Source: Planctomycetaceae bacterium
Lineage (GTDB): Bacteria > Planctomycetota > Planctomycetia > Pirellulales > PALSA-1355
Reading direction: 5' to 3'
DNA: 64,000 nucleotides
Assembly: GCA_003153375.1 (NCBI GenBank)
Contig: PLYM01000156.1
Span: 1-64,000, forward strand
The number at the start of each line of letters is the position of its first letter. Within the stretch, counting starts at the first letter, position 1. A model generated the notes under the pieces. That model ran no database searches and had not been told where the DNA came from. It saw only the letters and a list, made by a program, of their open reading frames with translations. The translations under genes were made by a program, and so were the position numbers. Below, piece by piece: positions 53,722 through 62,759 of this stretch.

Positions 53722-54909
53722 CTAATGCGCCGCGCTGGAGCGACTCACACCAGCCAGACGGTTCGCCGCGCCTACGATCCGCTCGATGGCCTCGTCGACG
53801 TCTTCGACCGTGGTTGTAGCACCCAGGCTGAAGCGAAGCGAGCTGGCTAGTATGGCCTCGGAGCAGCCCATCGTCCTCAACACGCTGGAGGGCTCGCTCG
53901 AGCCGCTGGCACAGGCCGAGCCGGTTGAGCAGGCCACGCCGGCCAGATCCAGGGCCATCAGCAACGCTTGCCGGTCGATGCCCACAAAGGCCACGTTCGA
54001 GGTTTGCGGCAGGCGATCGGCCGCGCCGCCGTTGACGATCAGTTGCCCGGCGAAACCGGCCGCCAGTCCCGCTTCCAGCCGGTCGCGCAGCGCTCGCATG
54101 CGTGAGGTGCGTTCGGCGCCCTCGCGCTCCCAGGCGGCTAGCGCCGTATGGAATCCGACCGCCAGGGCGACCGATTCGGTGCCGGGCCGCAAGCCAGACT
54201 GCTGAAAGCCGCCAAAGAACAGCGGCGGCAGTTCGACGTCGTGGCGCAAGATCAGGGCACCCGTGCCCAGCGGTCCATGGAACTTGTGCGGGGCCACGGC
54301 GAGCGAGCTGGCGCCCAGCGCCGCGAAATCGACCGGCAGTTTGCCCGCCATTTGCACCGCGTCGGTGTGCAAGGGCACGCCCAGCGCGCGGCAGAGACGG
54401 GCGATCTCAGCGACGGGCTGCACGACGCCTGTTTCGTTATTGGCGAGCATCACGCTGACAAATCGGGTTCGCCCGCTGAGCCATGCGTCGAGTGGCGTCA
54501 GATCGACCACGCCGTCGGATGCTGCGCTCAGGCGATGGATCGTCCAGCCGCGGCGCTCCAGATACTCGACTGGCCCGGACACGCTGGGGTGCTCGATGCC
54601 GGAAACAATGGCCTCACCAGGCACCGCGGCCGGATCGAGAGCCGCGGCCAGACCCAGCAGCGCGAGACTGTTGGCTTCGGTGCCGCCGCTGGTGAAGACA
54701 ACTCGGTGGGGCTGTCTCCCTGAAAGCCGTGCTCCGAGCAAGTGGCCAATCGCGTCGCGAGCGTGCTCGAGCGTTTGCCGCGCGCGGCGGCCGATCTGAT
54801 GTTGGCTGGCCGGGTTGCCGAACTGACCGGTTTGGCATTCGGCCATGGCGCGCGCAACTTCAGGGAGCAGCGTCGTCGTCGCATTGTGGTCCAGATAGAT
54901 GACACGCAT
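53722..54909 (-). CDS. Cysteine desulfurase (NifS/IscS family)
   Basis: The 395-residue PLP enzyme removes sulfur from cysteine for iron-sulfur cluster or tRNA thiolation. The N-terminal YLDHNATTTLLPEV is typical, and GTEANSLALLG is the PLP phosphate region. HTDAVQMAGKLPVDF carries the PLP-binding Asp, K209 in APHKFHGP forms the Schiff base, and C333 in STGSACASGS is the persulfide cysteine. The short active-site loop marks it as group I (IscS/NifS). No scaffold gene is adjacent, so its partner is elsewhere. Confidence 0.95.
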   Translation of the reverse strand: MRVIYLDHNATTTLLPEVARAMAECQTGQFGNPASQHQIGRRARQTLEHARDAIGHLLGARLSGRQPHRVVFTSGGTEANSLALLGLAAALDPAAVPGEAIVSGIEHPSVSGPVEYLERRGWTIHRLSAASDGVVDLTPLDAWLSGRTRFVSVMLANNETGVVQPVAEIARLCRALGVPLHTDAVQMAGKLPVDFAALGASSLAVAPHKFHGPLGTGALILRHDVELPPLFFGGFQQSGLRPGTESVALAVGFHTALAAWEREGAERTSRMRALRDRLEAGLAAGFAGQLIVNGGAADRLPQTSNVAFVGIDRQALLMALDLAGVACSTGSACASGSSEPSSVLRTMGCSEAILASSLRFSLGATTTVEDVDEAIERIVGAANRLAGVSRSSAAH

Positions 54910-55083
54910 GGCGGGATCATTCGGTGGCGGCGGGAAGCCTGGTCGTGCTGGAGCAATTTTACCAAGCCACGGCCTCGCACTGGGTCCCTTGGGACTAAAT
55001 CGCCGGAAAATCGTGCCCCGCGGCGATCGCCGGCGGCCGCTCGGCTATTATGGAAGGCGAGCCCCAAGCTGGGAGTGGCCGAG

Positions 55084-56415
55084 ATGGAATTTGACGCGGC
55101 GCCAAAAAAGAAAGGCCTCGCTTGTCCGCGCTGCGGCAACCGGCTGCGGGTGCGCCCCGAGCAGGTTGGCACGCAGGTGATGTGTCCGAAGTGCGAGTCG
55201 ACGTTCACCGTCGGCCAATCGGCCGCGCCGCCCTCCGCGCCCAAGGCTGTGGCGCCTCCGACTGTTGGCTCATCCGCTCCGCTTCCCTTGGCCGCAGCGC
55301 CCTCGGTCCATGATGACGATGCCTACGAGCCGGAGATTCCGCTGACGCGACCATTGGCCGAGGCCGAACCGCAAATGGTCGACCTCAGCCCGTCGGCCAA
55401 TCGGCAAGTTGGCTACGAAGTCGATTGGGACCAGGCCGACGACATTGAGGTCGAAGCCCCGCACGAGCGCCCCACGCGCGACGAAGGCGAGTATCTGGCG
55501 CTGGCCGAAGCCCGTGGCATGGTGCGCAGCCAGGTCTTCGAGAAGCCGCCCGAGTTCACCTTTTTCTCGGGCGTGTTCAGTTTTCCTTGGCGGGGACCGA
55601 ACATCACCCGTTGGGTTGCGATTTCGTTCGGAATGACTTGCACGGGCGAGTTGATGGTCGCGACGGTCGATTTCTTGCGCGGCGGCGTCGGCTTGGGGAC
55701 TCTGGCCGGGCCGATTCTGGCGCTGTTCGTGTCGATCATGGCCCTGCTCACCGGAGCCTTCACGGCACCGTGCTTTCTGGCCGCGGTGCAAGACACGGCC
55801 GACGGCTTTGACGAGGTGCAGGAGTCGACGCTGCCCGATTGGGACCAATGGTTCTTCTCGCTGCTGAGCGTGCTGTCGGTGTGGCTGCTTTCCGGCACGC
55901 TGGGCGTTCCGTTGACGCTCATCCCCGAGATTGGCCCTTCGGGCGTGTTGATCGGAAACCTGTTGTTCGTTCCGATTCTGATCCTCTCGGCGCTGGAGTG
56001 CGAATCGTTCTTGTTGCCCTATTCGCCCGCTGTGCTCTCCAGCCTGCGCCGCAATGCCGGAGCCTGGCTGGTGTTCTATCTCGTCTCTAGCGTGCTGGTC
56101 GCCTGTTGGTTCGGACTGAGCCTGCTGGCCACGCTGGCGCCGTACTTGTCGGTCGTGGTACTGGCGCCGACTTTTGCCGCGGTGGTGTTGATCTATGCGA
56201 GGCTGCTGGGACGACTGGCCTGGGTCATTACCGGCTCGCCGCTGTCGCGGGTCGAAGATCGCGGAGGCCCCGGCCGTTCGGCGGCAATGCGGCCGGCCAA
56301 GAAGAAGGGGCGGCGGCGGGGGCTGAAGATGCCCGAGGACCTGGATGCCGGAGCCGAGATGCTGGCCGAGCGACGCCCGCCAGTCGGGCCATCGAACACT
56401 GATCGTCGTCGGTGA
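55084..56415 (+). CDS. Zinc-ribbon multi-pass membrane protein
   Basis: This 443-residue protein has an N-terminal zinc ribbon with C14, C17, C34 and C37 (CPRC and CPKC), as in the MJ0042-type finger common in this phylum. A variable Pro/Ala-rich acidic linker runs to about 165. At least five membrane segments follow from about 180 to 385, and the tail is Lys/Arg-rich (KKKGRRRG). The start ATG has GGGAG 8 bases upstream. No enzymatic motif is visible. Its stop codon directly abuts that of the convergent cyclase gene. Confidence 0.82.
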   Translation: MEFDAAPKKKGLACPRCGNRLRVRPEQVGTQVMCPKCESTFTVGQSAAPPSAPKAVAPPTVGSSAPLPLAAAPSVHDDDAYEPEIPLTRPLAEAEPQMVDLSPSANRQVGYEVDWDQADDIEVEAPHERPTRDEGEYLALAEARGMVRSQVFEKPPEFTFFSGVFSFPWRGPNITRWVAISFGMTCTGELMVATVDFLRGGVGLGTLAGPILALFVSIMALLTGAFTAPCFLAAVQDTADGFDEVQESTLPDWDQWFFSLLSVLSVWLLSGTLGVPLTLIPEIGPSGVLIGNLLFVPILILSALECESFLLPYSPAVLSSLRRNAGAWLVFYLVSSVLVACWFGLSLLATLAPYLSVVVLAPTFAAVVLIYARLLGRLAWVITGSPLSRVEDRGGPGRSAAMRPAKKKGRRRGLKMPEDLDAGAEMLAERRPPVGPSNTDRRR

Positions 56416-57303
56416 TTAGCCTTTCACGCCCAGCACGGCGAACACGCGGGCGGGGCCACCGCTGCCGGTTTCGATCTTCATCGGCGCGACGAATAGATAG
56501 AAGCCCGTGGCCGGCAGCTTGTCGAGTTGCGACAGGTTTTCCAGGCCATAGCATCCCGCCTTTCCCAGCGTGTGGTGTACCACAAAATCGCGCGACAATC
56601 CGTAGTCGACGCTCATCGTGTCGAGTCCTACCCCCCGCACACGACGTTCGTCGATCAGGAACTTAACGGCCTCGGACGAAAAGCCGGGGAAGTGCAAGCG
56701 ACTCATCACGTCGCGATTTTGATAGCGAGGCGCGTTGTTCCAGAATTGACCCCAGCCGGTGTGAGCCAGTACAACCGCACCGGCCGGGATCGGACCATGC
56801 GCTTGTTCGAATTTTCGGATGTCATCGACGCTGACTCGATAATCGGGGTCGGCGTTGACAGCCCCCCGCACGTCGATCAGCACGCCGGGGGAGAACAGCT
56901 TCTCGCTCTCGATGCGATCGACCGAGGGGCGATCGCGCTCGAAGTGATTCGGCGCGTCCAAGTGGGTGCCCAAATGCTCGGGCGAACTGAAAGCCTTCGA
57001 TAGCACGCCGTCCTTTTCCAGCGTTGCGATCGTGTGCAGCTCAAACGGCTTGTAGTTGTCGGCCGGCCAATACGCGCTTTGGGGGTTGAGGGGCCAGGCC
57101 AGGTCGACGATTTGGAGCTTGCCGGCAGCCAGGTCGGAAAGCGTGGGGCCGGTGCCGGCTGGCGAAGCATCACCGGCGCCAGCAGCCCGGACCGGCTGTG
57201 TGCTGAAAGCCCGCTCGATTGCGGAAAACACGTGGAATTCGATGGCCAAATTCATGAGCACGCCGCCCAGGAGTGCCAAGGCGGCCAGCAGCCAGCGTCG
57301 CAT
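56416..57303 (-). CDS. Cyclase/kynurenine formamidase-like metal hydrolase
   Basis: The 295-residue protein has an N-terminal membrane segment or signal (residues 1-20) and a Cyclase family domain. Its metal-binding motif is HLGTHLDAPNHF (HxGTHxD), with further segments AVVLAHTGWGQFW, FPGFSSEAVKFLI, GVGLDTMSVDYG and HHTLGKAGCYGLENL. Family members include kynurenine formamidase and isatin hydrolase, all manganese- or zinc-dependent amidases or lactonases. The substrate here is unknown. The export signal is unusual for a formamidase and suggests a periplasmic role. Confidence 0.88.
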   Translation of the reverse strand: MRRWLLAALALLGGVLMNLAIEFHVFSAIERAFSTQPVRAAGAGDASPAGTGPTLSDLAAGKLQIVDLAWPLNPQSAYWPADNYKPFELHTIATLEKDGVLSKAFSSPEHLGTHLDAPNHFERDRPSVDRIESEKLFSPGVLIDVRGAVNADPDYRVSVDDIRKFEQAHGPIPAGAVVLAHTGWGQFWNNAPRYQNRDVMSRLHFPGFSSEAVKFLIDERRVRGVGLDTMSVDYGLSRDFVVHHTLGKAGCYGLENLSQLDKLPATGFYLFVAPMKIETGSGGPARVFAVLGVKG

Positions 57304-57648
57304 TTCTTGCCAAACCCTCGGTGGTTTATCTCGCCCAACCCGGGGAAAGTCTAGCTTTTGCCCGGCGGCGCTTTCGGGGGATGCCTGGGGAGATCATGAC
57401 GATTGTGCCAATTGCGAGGCTTGCCTGACGGGGCACAGCCCAAGGCGCTCCAGTTGGGTCGCACGGAGCAGTGTGCTCGCGAACGGAGAGTCCCTCGGCC
57501 ATTCCCCCGCCGGGCGGATGCGGTAGACTAGTTGACGGGCGCCGAGCCGGTCGTCAAAATTCCGTTATTCGTCGGCGTGCGGCGGCGTGGTGCGCCACCA
57601 GCGTAAAGGCGTCCCGGGTAACACAGTTTTTCGCAAAGGGGTTCAGGT
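57304..57648 (+). promoter_or_regulatory. 345-base region upstream of infC
   Basis: No gene is supported here. It must contain the promoters for the ribosomal cluster and for the divergent cyclase gene. Near infC it is GC-rich with hairpin potential (GTGG-TGC-GCCAC at about 57589). The ribosome-binding site AAAGGGG is at 57635-57641. Autoregulatory leaders are known for this operon in other bacteria; I cannot identify a specific binding fold. Confidence 0.4.
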
Positions 57649-58149
57649 ATCGACCGCAATCAGAGGATCAACGAGCAGATCCGCATTTCACCCGTTCGGG
57701 TAATCACGGCTGACGGCGAACTGTTGGGCATCATCAACACGGACGAGGCACTGGCGAAGGCCCGTGAGGCGGATCTGGATCTCGTCGAGGTGGCCCCCAA
57801 CGAGCGGCCGCCCGTCTGCCGCATCATGGACTATGGCAAGTTCAAGTACCAGCAGAAGAAGCGGCAGGGCAAAGGGCACACGCATCAGAGCAAAATCAAG
57901 GAAATTCGCGTTCGCCCTAAGACCGGAGAGCACGACATTGCCTTCAAATTGAACCAGGCCCGCACCTTCTTGCAGCACAAAGACAAGGTGGTCGTCTCGG
58001 TCATCTTTCGCGGCCGCGAAATGGCGCACGTGGAAGAAGGCCGCAAGGTGATCGACCACATCATCAAAGAGCTCGAGGACGAGGGCAAGCTCGAGTCGCC
58101 CCCCTCGCACCAGGGCAAGCGCATCGTCTGCATCCTGGCGCCGAAGTAA
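57649..58149 (+). CDS. infC: Translation initiation factor IF-3, AUC start
   Basis: The 166-residue factor binds the 30S subunit and enforces initiator tRNA and codon selection. The N-terminal domain starts [12 protein letters not shown]. The linker follows [14 protein letters not shown], and the C-terminal domain contains [13 protein letters not shown] and [12 protein letters not shown]. The frame upstream of ATC 57649 contains no ATG, GTG or TTG before an in-frame stop at 57619. AAAGGGG lies 7 bases before the ATC, so AUC must be the start. Rare AUU/AUC/AUA starts in infC are known to serve autoregulation, because IF-3 itself discriminates against them. The first ordinary ATG-like start in frame is 25 codons in and would delete conserved residues. 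Confidence 0.95.
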   Translation: MDRNQRINEQIRISPVRVITADGELLGIINTDEALAKAREADLDLVEVAPNERPPVCRIMDYGKFKYQQKKRQGKGHTHQSKIKEIRVRPKTGEHDIAFKLNQARTFLQHKDKVVVSVIFRGREMAHVEEGRKVIDHIIKELEDEGKLESPPSHQGKRIVCILAPK

Positions 58150-58428
58150 GTCGGCAGAGCGTCCAGCGTTTTTCGATATTCAAGGCGTCGGCCCGTGCGC
58201 CGGACGCGCGTGACTTTGCTTGCGCTTCCGGTCTGGATCAGCCCTTTGAGCGCATGATCGCCAAGGGGTGCGACGTGCTCTGCCCGGTGGACTGGGCCGG
58301 ACCGGCCGGAAATCGGTCCATTTCCCGCGGATAAGTACTCTTTTGTTTTGGCCGAGCGGCCCTATAATGACGGGTTCTGTTTCGTGACCGGGAATCTCAT
58401 GGGGGCCAGACGGCCCAGAGAATCGAAA

Positions 58429-58632
58429 ATGCCAAAGCAAAAGACTCACAAGGGCGTCAAGAAGCGGTTTCGCACGACCGCCAAGGGTAAGGTCAAGCAT
58501 CGCCAGGCCGGCACCAGCCATCTGGCGGCGCGCAAGACCCATAAACGGAAGCGCAATCTGCGCGGCACGACGACCCTGAGTGATCAATTCACGAATCAGA
58601 TCGTGACGATGTTGGCTGGCAACAGCTACTGA
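58429..58632 (+). CDS. rpmI: 50S ribosomal protein L35
   Basis: This 67-residue, strongly basic protein starts [15 protein letters not shown] and contains [19 protein letters not shown], the L35 signature. It is part of the large ribosomal subunit. ATG 58429 is the family start; upstream in-frame ATG codons give non-family residues. It stands in the standard infC-rpmI-rplT order, 279 bases after infC. Confidence 0.96.
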   Translation: MPKQKTHKGVKKRFRTTAKGKVKHRQAGTSHLAARKTHKRKRNLRGTTTLSDQFTNQIVTMLAGNSY

Positions 58633-58662
58633 ATCAATTTACCGGCTGAATTATTTGACCGG

Positions 58663-58764
58663 AGTACCGGTACTGAGCCGAATGACAGGGAAACCTGTGA
58701 CTGGCCGACGGTCCTTGGTTCTTTCTGGGACTGATTGGCCGATAGCGACCCACCGCGGTGGGTC
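58663..58764 (+). promoter_or_regulatory. Palindrome-rich leader of rplT
   Basis: The 218-base gap between rpmI and rplT holds three strong inverted repeats: a 12-base palindrome AGTACCGGTACT (58663-58674), a hairpin ACAGG-GAAA-CCTGT with a GNRA tetraloop (58685-58698), and an 18-base perfect palindrome (58747-58764, GACCCACC arms). L20 represses its own operon by binding leader RNA in several bacteria, so a regulatory RNA is plausible here. The fold itself is unverified. Confidence 0.45.
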
Positions 58765-58850
58765 GATCGACGCGCGCGGGCGGGACAACGCTTGCCCAGA
58801 CTGTTGGGCGGGGGCCTTGACGTGCGGCAGATGGGAGTAAGTGAAGTACG

Positions 58851-59213
58851 ATGAGAACTGTCAAAGGTGCCGCGCGCAATAAAGCCAAGCGCCGGCTGTT
58901 CAAGAAAGTTAAGGGCTATCGCGGTGGACGGAGCGGTCTTTACCGCACGGCCAAGGAAACGCTGGTTCGCGCCGGCGTGTTCGCATTTCGCGACCGTCGG
59001 GTGCGCAAGCGCGAGTTCCGCAAGCTGTGGATCATCCGCATCAATGCCGCGGTCCGCGAGCGAGGGCTGCGCTATAGCGAGTTCATTCACGGCCTCGATT
59101 TGGCCAAGCTGGGCTTGGACCGCAAGTCGCTGTCGGAAATGGCGATCCACGATCCCGCCGGTTTCGACGCCGTCGTGGCCCGGGTCAAAGACGCGCTGGC
59201 TGCCGCGGTCTAA
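58851..59213 (+). CDS. rplT: 50S ribosomal protein L20
   Basis: The 120-residue basic protein is essential for early assembly of the large subunit. Typical segments are [21 protein letters not shown] (20 of these residues form the RNA-binding extension), [40 protein letters not shown] and the [13 protein letters not shown] tail. It is of normal length. It follows rpmI through a palindrome-rich leader and precedes pheS by 32 bases. Confidence 0.96.
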   Translation: MRTVKGAARNKAKRRLFKKVKGYRGGRSGLYRTAKETLVRAGVFAFRDRRVRKREFRKLWIIRINAAVRERGLRYSEFIHGLDLAKLGLDRKSLSEMAIHDPAGFDAVVARVKDALAAAV

Positions 59214-59245
59214 CGTCTCGCGTTCGACTCCCGGACGAACCGGCC

Positions 59246-60283
59246 ATGGCCCTTGCCGAATTCCTGGCGGAACTCGAATCCCTGGAAGCCGCCGCTCGGC
59301 AATCGCTGGCCGCGGCTGCCGATGCCAGCGCGCTCGAAGCGGCCCGCGTTGAATTCCTGGGCGCCAAAAGCGGCCGGTTGAAGAGCGTGCAAAAGCAGTT
59401 GGGCACCATTCCCGGTCCCGACAAGCCGGCCGCCGGCAAGCGTTTCAATGAAGCCAAGCTGGCCATTGAGGCCGCGCTGACGATGGCGCAGGAGCGCCTC
59501 GAACGGTCGGCCACTCAGGCGGCCGCCGCGCCCTTCGATCCCACGCTGCCCGGACCGCGCCCGCGCTTGGGTCATTTGCACCCTTTGACGCAAACGATCG
59601 AAGAGCTCAAGGACATCATGGGCCGGTTGGGCTTTACCGTGGCCACGGGTCCCGAGATCGAAGACGAGCGGCACAACTTCGAGGCGCTCAACATTCCGGC
59701 CTCGCACCCGGCCCGCGACCCGCTGGAGAATTTCTATCTCTCGGTCGCCGGCGTGGCCACGGGCGAGCCCTTGTTGCTGCGTAGCCAGACCAGCACCGTG
59801 CAGATTCGCGTCATGGAGAGCACGCCGCCGCCGGTGCGCATCATTTCACTGGGCCGCGTTTATCGTCCCGACACGGCCGATGCCACGCACTATCCGATGT
59901 TCCATCAGATCGAGGGGCTGCTCATCGACCGCAAGGTGACGATGGCCGATCTGAAGAGCGTGCTGCGACTGTTCGCTAGCAGCTTTTTGGGCGGAGACGT
60001 CCACATCCGCTTCCGCCCCTCGTTCTTCCCCTTCACCGAGCCGAGTGTCGAAGTCGACATGAGCTGGCACGACACGCACGCCGGGGGCGCCATCCGTTGG
60101 ATCGAGATGGGCGGGGCCGGCATGGTCGATCCGCACGTGCTGCGCGCGGTCGGCTACGACCCCGAAGAAGTGACCGGCTTTGCCTTTGGCCTGGGGGTCG
60201 AGCGCGTCTGCGCTCGGCGTCATGGCGTGAGTGACATTCGCGAGTTTTATCGCAACGACGTCCGGTTTCTGCATCAGTTCTGA
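59246..60283 (+). CDS. pheS: Phenylalanyl-tRNA synthetase alpha subunit
   Basis: The 345-residue class II catalytic subunit forms an alpha2-beta2 enzyme with PheT. An N-terminal coiled coil (about 1-85) contacts tRNA-Phe. Catalytic motifs are visible in [19 protein letters not shown], motif 2 [24 protein letters not shown] and motif 3 [18 protein letters not shown]. It is of normal length and sits in the usual rplT-pheS-pheT order, 18 bases before pheT. Confidence 0.97.
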   Translation: MALAEFLAELESLEAAARQSLAAAADASALEAARVEFLGAKSGRLKSVQKQLGTIPGPDKPAAGKRFNEAKLAIEAALTMAQERLERSATQAAAAPFDPTLPGPRPRLGHLHPLTQTIEELKDIMGRLGFTVATGPEIEDERHNFEALNIPASHPARDPLENFYLSVAGVATGEPLLLRSQTSTVQIRVMESTPPPVRIISLGRVYRPDTADATHYPMFHQIEGLLIDRKVTMADLKSVLRLFASSFLGGDVHIRFRPSFFPFTEPSVEVDMSWHDTHAGGAIRWIEMGGAGMVDPHVLRAVGYDPEEVTGFAFGLGVERVCARRHGVSDIREFYRNDVRFLHQF

Positions 60284-60301
60284 TTTTTCGCGCGAACGCC
60301 G

Positions 60302-62758
60302 ATGATCGTTTCCTGGGATTGGCTGAAACAGTACGTGGCGCTCGACATGACGCCGGCCGAATTGGCCGAGCGGCTGATGATGGCCGGTCTGAACCACGAG
60401 GATACGCACCAGGTTGGTGACGATTGGGCCATCAATCTCGAAGTCACGAGCAATCGGCCCGACTGCCTGGGCCACATCGGCATCGCCCGCGAGGTGGCCG
60501 TGTTGTTCGAGCGTGAGCTGAAACTGCCCGCGGCGCTTCCGGCTTCGAGTGGCGAACGCGTCACGGAACTGACCGACGTGACGGTCGAAAACCCCAAGCA
60601 ATGTCCGCGCTATACGGCCCGCGTGATTCGCGGCGTCAAAGTGGCTCCCAGCCCCCGCTGGCTGGTGAATCGGCTGGCCACCGTGGGCATTGGGGCCATC
60701 AACAACGTGGTCGACATCACGAATTACGTGCTGCTGGAGTGCGGCCAGCCGCTGCACGCCTTCGACCTGGCCCGACTGGCCGGCCGGCGGATCATTGTCC
60801 GCCAGGCTCGCGAGGGCGAAACTTTCCTGGCAATCAACCACAAGAGCTACGTGCTCGATCCGAGCATGTGCGTGATTGCCGACGCGCAGCGAGCCGTGGG
60901 CTTGGGGGGCGTGATGGGCGGAGCCGAATCCGAGGTCTCGCCGCAGACGAAGGAACTGTTGATCGAGGCGGCCGAGTTCGATCCCATGTCGATTCGCAAC
61001 ACCGCCCGCAAGTTGAGCCTGCACAGCGACTCGTCCTATCGCTTTGAGCGGGGCGTCGATCCCTCGGGCGTCGATTGGGCCAGCCGCCGCACCTGCGAAC
61101 TGATTCTGGAACTGGCCGGCGGCGAACTGGCCGCAGGTGTGATCGACGTCGGCCAGCAACCGGCCGAGCGGCAGCCGATCACGTTGCGGTTCGATCAGTT
61201 GCCGCGCATCTTGGGCATCGAAATCGACGGTCGCGTGGCCCGCCGCATTCTGTCGGCGCTTGGCAACCAGGAGTTGCGAGCCGACGCCCGGCAGGTCGAG
61301 GTGATTCCACCTTCGTGGCGGCGCGATTTGTCGCGTGAGATTGACCTGGTCGAGGAAGTGGCCCGCATCTACGGCTATGACAAGATTCCCGAGGACGCCA
61401 GCGTGCCCATGGCCCCCTCGCATCGCACCGAGACCGATCGCGTGCTGGGCAAGGTGCGACAGGCGCTGACCGCGGCCGGCTTTGACGAAGCCATGACGCT
61501 GAGCGTCGTCGAGGAGCCCTGGTCCGAAGCCTTCAGCCCCTGGACCACCGCGGCGCCGTTGCGGTCGTCGACGCCCGTGCTGCGCCGCGCCGATCGCTTG
61601 CGGCGCAGCTTGGTGCCCAGTTTGCTCGGGGCCCGGCAGACGAACGAGTCGTTGGCCAATCCGGTGATCGAGCTGTTTGAAATCGCGAACGTCTATTTGC
61701 CGCGCGGCAGCCAGTTGCCAGAGGAAGAGTTGGTGGTCAGCCTGACGAGCGGCGGCGACTACTTTGCTGTCAAGGGTGTGATCGAAGGCGTCCTGGTGGC
61801 GCTGAATCCGGCGGCTGAACTTCTGGTGCGTCCGATATGGAATGATTTGCTAGAAAAGGAACGCAAGGCCCATCCGGATTCACAGGTGAGGGCAATCAGC
61901 GACCACGAGTTCTCTGCTCTTCGACGTGCCATTGAGATCGGGATTGCGGCCCTGGCGTCTCATGAACGTCACGACTTGTTTGAGAGATGGCGCAGAGCTG
62001 GTGACGCAGAAGACTTGTTTGTTGCTGAGTTCTTGTTTCAAGCTGGATTTTCAGTTCTGACTGCGCAAGATCGCCAAAGTTTATCTTTGATGCTGGGCGG
62101 TGCGAAGGACAACTACCTCGACTTTGAAGCGATCAGAGTGAGATTGGTCGCGCTCGGTCTAGCGGACCGCCGGGAATTACTCATGCCATTGGCCACGGGC
62201 GAGGAGTCGTTTGCTCTAACGGCCGAGAATTCGCCTTCTCCCTATGTTGCGACTTCGGCCCGCCGACACCAGTTGCTCGACGCGCAACAAGCCGCCGAGC
62301 TATGGGTTCGCGTCGCCGACGATGATGAGCTGCTACTCGGTTACTTGGGCCAGGTGAGTGCCGACGGGCTCCAGCAATTCGAACTTCGTGGCGGCACGAC
62401 CGTGGCCGAATTGAATCTGTCGGCGCTAGCCGCGATTGCGAATCTGATTCCACAATACGTGCAGCCGCCGGTCTTCCCCTCGGTCGCTCGCGATCTGAAC
62501 CTGGTCGTCGATGAAGGCGTGCTGTGGGCCGAGCTGGCTGGCACGGTGCGTCTGGCGGCGGCGCCCTTTGCCGAGTCGCTAACGTTTCAGGATGTCTACC
62601 GCAATCCCGAGCGATTGGGACCCGACAAGAAGAGCTTGCTGTTCACGCTCACGCTACGTTCGCCGGATGGCACGTTGACCGGCGAACAAGCCGACCTGGT
62701 GTGCTCGAGCGTGGTCAATGCCTGTCATGCCGCCCACGGCGCTCAGTTGCGGGCGTAA
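60302..62758 (+). CDS. pheT: Phenylalanyl-tRNA synthetase beta subunit with in-frame insertion
   Basis: This 818-residue protein lacks the extra N-terminal EMAP domain of long PheT forms and starts MIVSWDWLKQYVALDM. B3/B4 (editing) segments include GIGAINNVVDITNYVLLECGQPLHAFD; B5 follows with a motif around RRDLSREIDLVEEVARIYGYD. The catalytic-like fold is split: GDYFAVKGVIEGVLVALN ends at 511, and the expected continuation RRHQLLDAQQAAELW begins only at about 654. The ferredoxin-like anticodon domain ends the protein (YPPVFPSVARDLNL-type segment, LTGEQADLV). The roughly 140 intervening residues are foreign to the family. The frame is unbroken across them. Confidence 0.94.
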   Translation: MIVSWDWLKQYVALDMTPAELAERLMMAGLNHEDTHQVGDDWAINLEVTSNRPDCLGHIGIAREVAVLFERELKLPAALPASSGERVTELTDVTVENPKQCPRYTARVIRGVKVAPSPRWLVNRLATVGIGAINNVVDITNYVLLECGQPLHAFDLARLAGRRIIVRQAREGETFLAINHKSYVLDPSMCVIADAQRAVGLGGVMGGAESEVSPQTKELLIEAAEFDPMSIRNTARKLSLHSDSSYRFERGVDPSGVDWASRRTCELILELAGGELAAGVIDVGQQPAERQPITLRFDQLPRILGIEIDGRVARRILSALGNQELRADARQVEVIPPSWRRDLSREIDLVEEVARIYGYDKIPEDASVPMAPSHRTETDRVLGKVRQALTAAGFDEAMTLSVVEEPWSEAFSPWTTAAPLRSSTPVLRRADRLRRSLVPSLLGARQTNESLANPVIELFEIANVYLPRGSQLPEEELVVSLTSGGDYFAVKGVIEGVLVALNPAAELLVRPIWNDLLEKERKAHPDSQVRAISDHEFSALRRAIEIGIAALASHERHDLFERWRRAGDAEDLFVAEFLFQAGFSVLTAQDRQSLSLMLGGAKDNYLDFEAIRVRLVALGLADRRELLMPLATGEESFALTAENSPSPYVATSARRHQLLDAQQAAELWVRVADDDELLLGYLGQVSADGLQQFELRGGTTVAELNLSALAAIANLIPQYVQPPVFPSVARDLNLVVDEGVLWAELAGTVRLAAAPFAESLTFQDVYRNPERLGPDKKSLLFTLTLRSPDGTLTGEQADLVCSSVVNACHAAHGAQLRA
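61835..62254 (+). other. Low-GC in-frame insertion inside pheT
   Basis: Codons 512 to about 651 of pheT encode a helical, family-foreign block (DLLEKERKAHPDSQVR, ALRRAIEIGIAALASHERHD, AEDLFVAEFLFQAGF, DFEAIRVRLVALGLADRREL). Counted by hand, 61981-62100 has 58 G+C in 120 bases, against 40 in 60 at 62461-62520. Codons rare elsewhere here (AGA, TTA, TCA, GTT, TTT) are frequent. No intein splice motifs (N-terminal Cys/Ser block, C-terminal His-Asn) and no stop are present. Confidence 0.75.
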
Positions 62759-62759
62759 G

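Noticed and set aside
58657-58764. Phage or IS end in the rpmI-rplT gap
   Set aside because: The palindromes are not terminal inverted repeats around a gene, there is no transposase or target duplication, and a ribosomal leader is the better reading.
61835-62254. Intein or intron in pheT
   Set aside because: There is no Cys/Ser at the left junction (Pro-Ile), no His-Asn at the right, no homing endonuclease motif, and the frame stays open, which a group I or II intron would not need.
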